64,000 nt of DNA from Cereibacter_A sp052244495 (GTDB lineage Bacteria > Pseudomonadota > Alphaproteobacteria > Rhodobacterales > Rhodobacteraceae). The position numbers and the translations under genes were made by a program. Shown one piece after another: positions 61,230-64,000 of the stretch. The stretch lies in the NCBI GenBank assembly GCA_052244495.1, contig JBQPXH010000002.1, one strand, 5' to 3'. The notes beneath the pieces were generated by a model. That model did no database searches and was not told the origin of the DNA. It saw only the letters and a program-made list of their open reading frames with translations. The stretch's first letter is position 1. Each line of letters starts with the position of its first letter.

Positions 61230-61405
61230 GGACAGCGCGCTCCGCCCAAGCTGTTGATTTTCAGCCAAGCGCGCTGTCCCTAGATGGGTAGATGTTCCCG
61301 CTTTGACCACGCTTTCTCGGTCTCGCAAGGTTCAGTGAACCTTCGCGCGATCCCTAGATGTGGCTCAGGCGGCAGCCGTCTGGCCCTCTAAGGAACCCGA
61401 GCCAC
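61230..61405. repeat. Cluster of inverted repeats with a repeated 10-mer
   Basis: Three further inverted repeats follow. GGACAGCGCGCT/AGCGCGCTGTCC (61230-61241 and 61268-61279) encloses a small GCTG/CAGC hairpin. AAGGTTCAGTGAACCTT is a 17-bp palindrome (61327-61343). GTGGCTC/GAGCCAC lies at 61360-61366 and 61399-61405. The 10-mer TCCCTAGATG occurs at 61277-61286 and 61351-61360, at the right edge of the first repeat and the left edge of the last. No coding frame fits the region. Confidence 0.75.
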
Positions 61406-61484
61406 GATCCGTTGGTTAAGTTACAGCGCGATTTGGTGTGGCTTGCGGGAGGCATTTTGTAGTAGGCCGCCGCGACAGCGACTT

Positions 61485-61497
61485 TTTGCAGCGCAAA
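61485..61497. promoter_or_regulatory. Palindrome upstream of the antitoxin-fic pair
   Basis: TTTGCAGCGCAAA (5-bp arms, 3-bp centre) lies 77 bp before the small gene at 61574, within the likely promoter region. It is a possible autoregulatory operator of the toxin-antitoxin unit; inference only. Confidence 0.3.
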
Positions 61498-61573
61498 GAC
61501 CGCTGTGTGATTTCGACAAATCAGGTTAGGGTTCCGAACGCAGGTGGCGGACAGAGACCACGGGAGACAGGCG

Positions 61574-61753
61574 ATGACGAAGACAGAGAGCATGCACCTC
61601 GACGCGCTGATTGAGCGCGCGAAGAAGGTTACCATGACCGCCGAACAGGCGACCGCGCAGCGTCGCAGCTTTGCCTACGGGAACTCTGCCTTCGAGAACC
61701 CGGCCATCACGATGCGTATGGTTGAGGAAGAGGGCGACCGTCTGGGCCTCTGA
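61574..61753 (+). CDS. Small Fic-partner (class I antitoxin-like) protein
   Basis: A 59-aa protein directly upstream of fic (10 bp gap). The central part RRSFAYGNSAFENPAITMRMV contains N37-S-A-F-E41-N42. This resembles the Fic inhibitory motif (S/T)xxxE(G/N), with Asn in the S/T position and the key Glu retained. In class I Fic systems (VbhA-VbhT) a separate small antitoxin supplies this helix and its Glu blocks the ATP gamma-phosphate site. Size, position and motif agree with that role; it is inferred, not proven. The start at 61574 is preferred over the upstream in-frame ATG because of GGGAGACAGGCG before it. Confidence 0.7.
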   Translation: MTKTESMHLDALIERAKKVTMTAEQATAQRRSFAYGNSAFENPAITMRMVEEEGDRLGL

Positions 61754-61763
61754 GAGAACGTTC

Positions 61764-62429
61764 ATGAGTGACGAGTTTTCCGTCCGCCACAGCAAGGCTG
61801 ACGAAGCGGTACTAGTCGAAGGCGCTGATGCAGTCGCCCGTCAGGAAGCGGCTAATGCGCTTGTTCAGGCGGAACGCGTGCGCCAGATGGTGATGGACGT
61901 CTTGGACGGACGTCCATTCCGCTTGCGGCCTTCGGCCATCCTCGAACTCAACCGCTGTGCCGTCCAAGGGCTTACCGCCTATGCTGGGACTACGAGGCCC
62001 GGGGCGGTGCAGATCGGCGAGAGCCGGCATCAGCCGCCGGAAGCGGGGATTGTGCACAGCCTCCTTGAGGAGATGTGTGACTACGTGAACGAGAACTGGA
62101 GGACGAGGTGCGCCGTGCATCTCTCCTCTTTCGTCATGTGGCGACTGAACTGGATCCACCCGTTCACCGACGGCAACGGCAGGACATCCCGAGCGGCCTC
62201 CTATCTTGTCCTTTGCGCCCACAGCGAGTCTTGGCTTCCGGGACGAGAGACGATCCCGGAGCAGATCCAGCGCAACCGCGTACCGTACTATGAGGCGCTT
62301 GAAGCGGCTGATGCGCGATTTGCAGAGAGTGGGACGTTCTCAGCCGACCTCTTGCCCGAAATGGAAGATCTGCTCGGCAACATGCTTGCCAGACAGCTTG
62401 CCACGGCCTTCGAGGCGGCAACCAGGTAG
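61764..62429 (+). CDS. Fic-domain AMP-transferase (toxin-like)
   Basis: A 221-aa Fic/DOC protein. The catalytic loop HPFTDGNGRTSR (residues 132-143) matches the full HPFx(D/E)GNGRxxR consensus, so AMP transfer to a Ser/Thr/Tyr hydroxyl is expected. It is preceded by NWIHPF and helix LLEEMCDYVNENW. No (S/T)xxxE(G/N) inhibitory motif is obvious within the protein itself, suggesting regulation by the small upstream protein. Target unknown. It has less GC-biased codons than the core genes. A zinc-ribbon frame runs antisense over its last 140 bp. Confidence 0.9.
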   Translation: MSDEFSVRHSKADEAVLVEGADAVARQEAANALVQAERVRQMVMDVLDGRPFRLRPSAILELNRCAVQGLTAYAGTTRPGAVQIGESRHQPPEAGIVHSLLEEMCDYVNENWRTRCAVHLSSFVMWRLNWIHPFTDGNGRTSRAASYLVLCAHSESWLPGRETIPEQIQRNRVPYYEALEAADARFAESGTFSADLLPEMEDLLGNMLARQLATAFEAATR

Positions 62430-62716
62430 TTCACTGCCGCGCAACTCTTCAGTCCAACCACTTCACCATCGGCTGATGGATGCTGACGCCGGGCCGCCCC
62501 AGCGCTCGCCTCCGACGAGTCCAGCACGATCACCCCGTCCGGAATCATCCCGTCGCGCTGGCACCGGAACCGCCTCATCAGGTCGCCGATCAGGGCGTCC
62601 GCGCCGAAGCGCTTCTCGAGCAACTCGGGGAAGTATAGGACGACGCTGCCGCACTGGCGGCAGCGGACAAGCAGGTTGACTCGCTCGTGCGCGAGGTCTC
62701 GTACGCGGATGGGCAT
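62288..62716 (-). CDS. Zinc-ribbon-like hypothetical protein (doubtful 3' part)
   Basis: Frame of 142 codons. The first 55 residues resemble small zinc-ribbon proteins: RVRDLAHERVNLLVRCRQCGS, LEKRFGADALIGDLMRRFRCQRDG. The first CxxC is intact; the second is CQRD, lacking the second Cys. The rest becomes Ser/Ala-rich, and the last 142 bp are antisense to fic, so the real protein may end earlier or be a decayed copy. No strong ribosome-binding site. Confidence 0.4.
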   Translation of the reverse strand: MPIRVRDLAHERVNLLVRCRQCGSVVLYFPELLEKRFGADALIGDLMRRFRCQRDGMIPDGVIVLDSSEASAGAARRQHPSADGEVVGLKSCAAVNYLVAASKAVASCLASMLPSRSSISGKRSAENVPLSANRASAASSAS

Positions 62717-62830
62717 GCGAGAACACATGCGGAACAAGCGGTGATTCTGGAAGGGAAAGAGTTACCCGGACCACAACGATGACCCGAGTTCACCGACACG
62801 TTGACGCACCGTCCGGGCGAGGAAATGGTG

Positions 62831-62858
62831 TTGACATCTCTGAGCCCGAGACCATATT
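62831..62858 (+). promoter_or_regulatory. Sigma-70-type promoter before the NYN gene
   Basis: TTGACA (62831-62836), 16 bp, then CATATT (62853-62858). Transcription should begin near 62866, only about 30 bp before the terminator hairpin. Confidence 0.55.
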
Positions 62859-62896
62859 TGACTCATCCACCTCGTATGGCTTGCCCTGCGAGATAG

Positions 62897-62920
62897 GCCG
62901 CGCCGAAAGGCGCGGCTTTT
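62897..62920 (+). terminator. Intrinsic terminator inside the NYN-gene leader
   Basis: GCCGCGCC-GAAA-GGCGCGGC-TTTT: a perfect 8-bp GC stem with GNRA loop and T-run, ending 17 bp before the NYN start codon. No gene on the plus strand precedes it closely, so it looks like an attenuator or the end of a short RNA. Confidence 0.75.
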
Positions 62921-62937
62921 CCATGTGCAGGTGACCC

Positions 62938-63549
62938 ATGCGTCGAGTGAACGTCTACGTCGATGGCTTCAACCTCTACCATTCGATTGACGAACTTGGA
63001 GAAGACAGCCTCAAGTGGCTGTGTCTGCGAAGACTTAGCCAGAGCATCATTGGTGAACACGAGACGCTGAGGTCCGTGAAGTACTTCTCTGCCTACGCGA
63101 CATGGCATGCTGACGCATATGCCCGGCACCGAACGTACGTGCAGGCGCTAGAGGCAGAAGGCGTGAAGTTCATCGCGGGCCAATTCAAGAAGAAGTTCTG
63201 CAGGTGCCGGATCTGCAAGGCGCAGTACGAGACGCACGAAGAAAAGGAGACCGACGTCAACATTGCGATTCACCTGATCCGCGACACGTTTGAGGACAGC
63301 TTTGACCGCGCCATCGTCATTACAGCGGATTCGGATCTGACGACCGCCGTAAACATGGCTAGGCAGATCCGCGGCACGAAATCGATTGATGTCGTTGCAC
63401 CTCCTGGTCGCATGGGCAGGGCGCGCGCCCTGAAGCCGCTGTTCCAACTTTCCAAGGGCAGGATCCGCGAGGCGCGCCTCAACGAGACGTATGTCACTGC
63501 GGGGGCGACGATTACTGTGCCCGATAAGTACAGAACTCCACAGCCCTAG
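62938..63549 (+). CDS. NYN-domain (LabA/DUF88-type) protein
   Basis: A 203-aa protein with a PIN-like NYN nuclease fold: N-terminal NVYVDGFNLYHS (D9), central KETDVNIAIHLIRD, and VITADSDLTTAVNMAR with further aspartates, the acidic residues expected for a metal-dependent RNase. A Cys cluster (KKKFCRCRICKAQYETHEEKE) in residues 80-100 may bind zinc, an addition to the core fold. AGGTGACCC precedes the ATG. Codon use is much less GC-biased than in core genes, implying acquisition. Transcription probably has to pass the terminator at 62897-62920. RNA target unknown. Confidence 0.85.
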   Translation: MRRVNVYVDGFNLYHSIDELGEDSLKWLCLRRLSQSIIGEHETLRSVKYFSAYATWHADAYARHRTYVQALEAEGVKFIAGQFKKKFCRCRICKAQYETHEEKETDVNIAIHLIRDTFEDSFDRAIVITADSDLTTAVNMARQIRGTKSIDVVAPPGRMGRARALKPLFQLSKGRIREARLNETYVTAGATITVPDKYRTPQP

Positions 63550-64000
63550 TCGAGGCCGCTCCCCGCTTCCGTCGTGAGTTTGTGCCGCCTCCTGGCAGGC
63601 GACTCTCCACTGCAGAGGCTTGCCTTGAGGTGCCGCGACGCCCTTTCAAGGTGAGCGATGATTGAGATCCCCTAAGAAGGGGAACTCTTTGGGCGGGCCT
63701 TATAGAGCCACAAAAAAATTTTCCGGGCACTCAGGCCAGCAGCGCATGCGCCTGCATGGACGAGCCGTCAGCATAATCCTCCAAAGACCAGCCGCCCACC
63801 CGCCGTGGTGCTCGACCAAGCAGAGGATCCGCATCTTGGCCTCCATCTCCCACGAGGCGCCGGGCGCTGATCACGGTGCAGCGCGAGCTCGCGCGTGACG
63901 ACTCCCCGACGGAGGTGAGAGCAAGTGTTCAGCAGCCGGGGCAGCGCCTGAAGCGCTGCGTCGAGACGGAGGCCAGTGGGCGGCAAGCTCGCAGAACTGG
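63550..64000. other. Right end, no recognisable gene
   Basis: 451 bp. Short frames on both strands show no family resemblance. A small hairpin CCCCT-AAG-AGGGG-like (about 63668) and an A-tract (CACAAAAAAATTTT, near 63710) occur. A gene on the minus strand entering from the right cannot be excluded. Confidence 0.4.

Noticed and set aside
61230..61279. Integron attC site after the 71-aa gene
   Set aside because: The stem is perfect and lacks the RYYYAAC/GTTRRRY core boxes and bulged bases of attC sites.
63512..63986. Small minus-strand frames at the right end
   Set aside because: Arg/Pro-rich with no start signal or family resemblance; could belong to a gene outside the window but cannot be supported.

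Overview
The window is GC-rich (about 68-70% in most of it) and densely coding, with many 4-bp ATGA start/stop overlaps and many GTG/TTG starts. Gene content points to the main chromosome of an alphaproteobacterium of the Rhodobacterales, close to Rhodobacter/Cereibacter sphaeroides. The strongest indicators are a btaA-btaB betaine-lipid pair, a membrane ferritin mbfA with a perfect Irr-type iron-control box, and a Rhodobacter-type porin. All assignments come from reading the sequence; no database search was run.

Layout. 1-8.2 kb: amtB; an aminotransferase/sulfurtransferase pair; smpB; a small K+-channel-like protein; divergent dapA and a soluble lytic transglycosylase, followed by a 68-bp tandem repeat. 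8.4-16.3 kb: divergent FAD oxidase and mnmD (the two halves of MnmC as separate genes), a DMT transporter, a GNAT enzyme, smc and a glycosyltransferase. 16.4-18.4 kb: a degenerate receiver protein, a possible PilZ-like protein and a MalY/PatB lyase. 18.8-21.2 kb: three consecutive peptide-deformylase genes followed by fmt; the third has lost catalytic residues. 21.4-24.1 kb: a TetR-like regulator, rnhA, rlmH, rsfS and a SOUL protein. 24.2-31.4 kb: leuC, a DUF308 protein, leuD, a membrane protein, a divergent EEP-fold protein, leuB and a second DMT transporter.

31.4-34.2 kb holds tRNA-Pro(CGG), a decayed IS5-type transposase fragment, a GGDEF-EAL protein and non-coding DNA. 34.2-42.2 kb: a CYTH protein, btaBA, a CtaG-like protein, a four-gene operon (AEC transporter, S-formylglutathione hydrolase, YaiI, ornithine cyclodeaminase family), a heptanucleotide minisatellite and mbfA. 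42.2-43.2 kb: a 42-residue exported CxxC peptide and a TetR regulator behind a triple operator-like array. 43.3-57.7 kb: xthA, an OmpR-type regulator, ribA, an L,D-transpeptidase, a PLP-homeostasis protein, a TPR-sulfotransferase, a porin, a DUF3576 lipoprotein, leuS-lptE-holA, an outer-membrane barrel and a YhiN-type flavoprotein.

57.9-64 kb looks accessory. It holds a large tail-fibre-like protein ending in a GH16 domain, an unrecognised 71-residue protein followed by a chain of inverted repeats, a small-antitoxin/Fic pair, a zinc-ribbon ORF antisense to the end of fic, and a NYN-domain protein preceded by its own promoter and an intrinsic terminator. The genes at the right end are visibly less GC-rich than the core. 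The best candidates for something little described are the exported CxxC peptide-TetR unit (42.2-43.2 kb), the Fic module with the structured DNA upstream of it (61.2-62.4 kb), and the terminator-gated NYN gene (62.8-63.5 kb).
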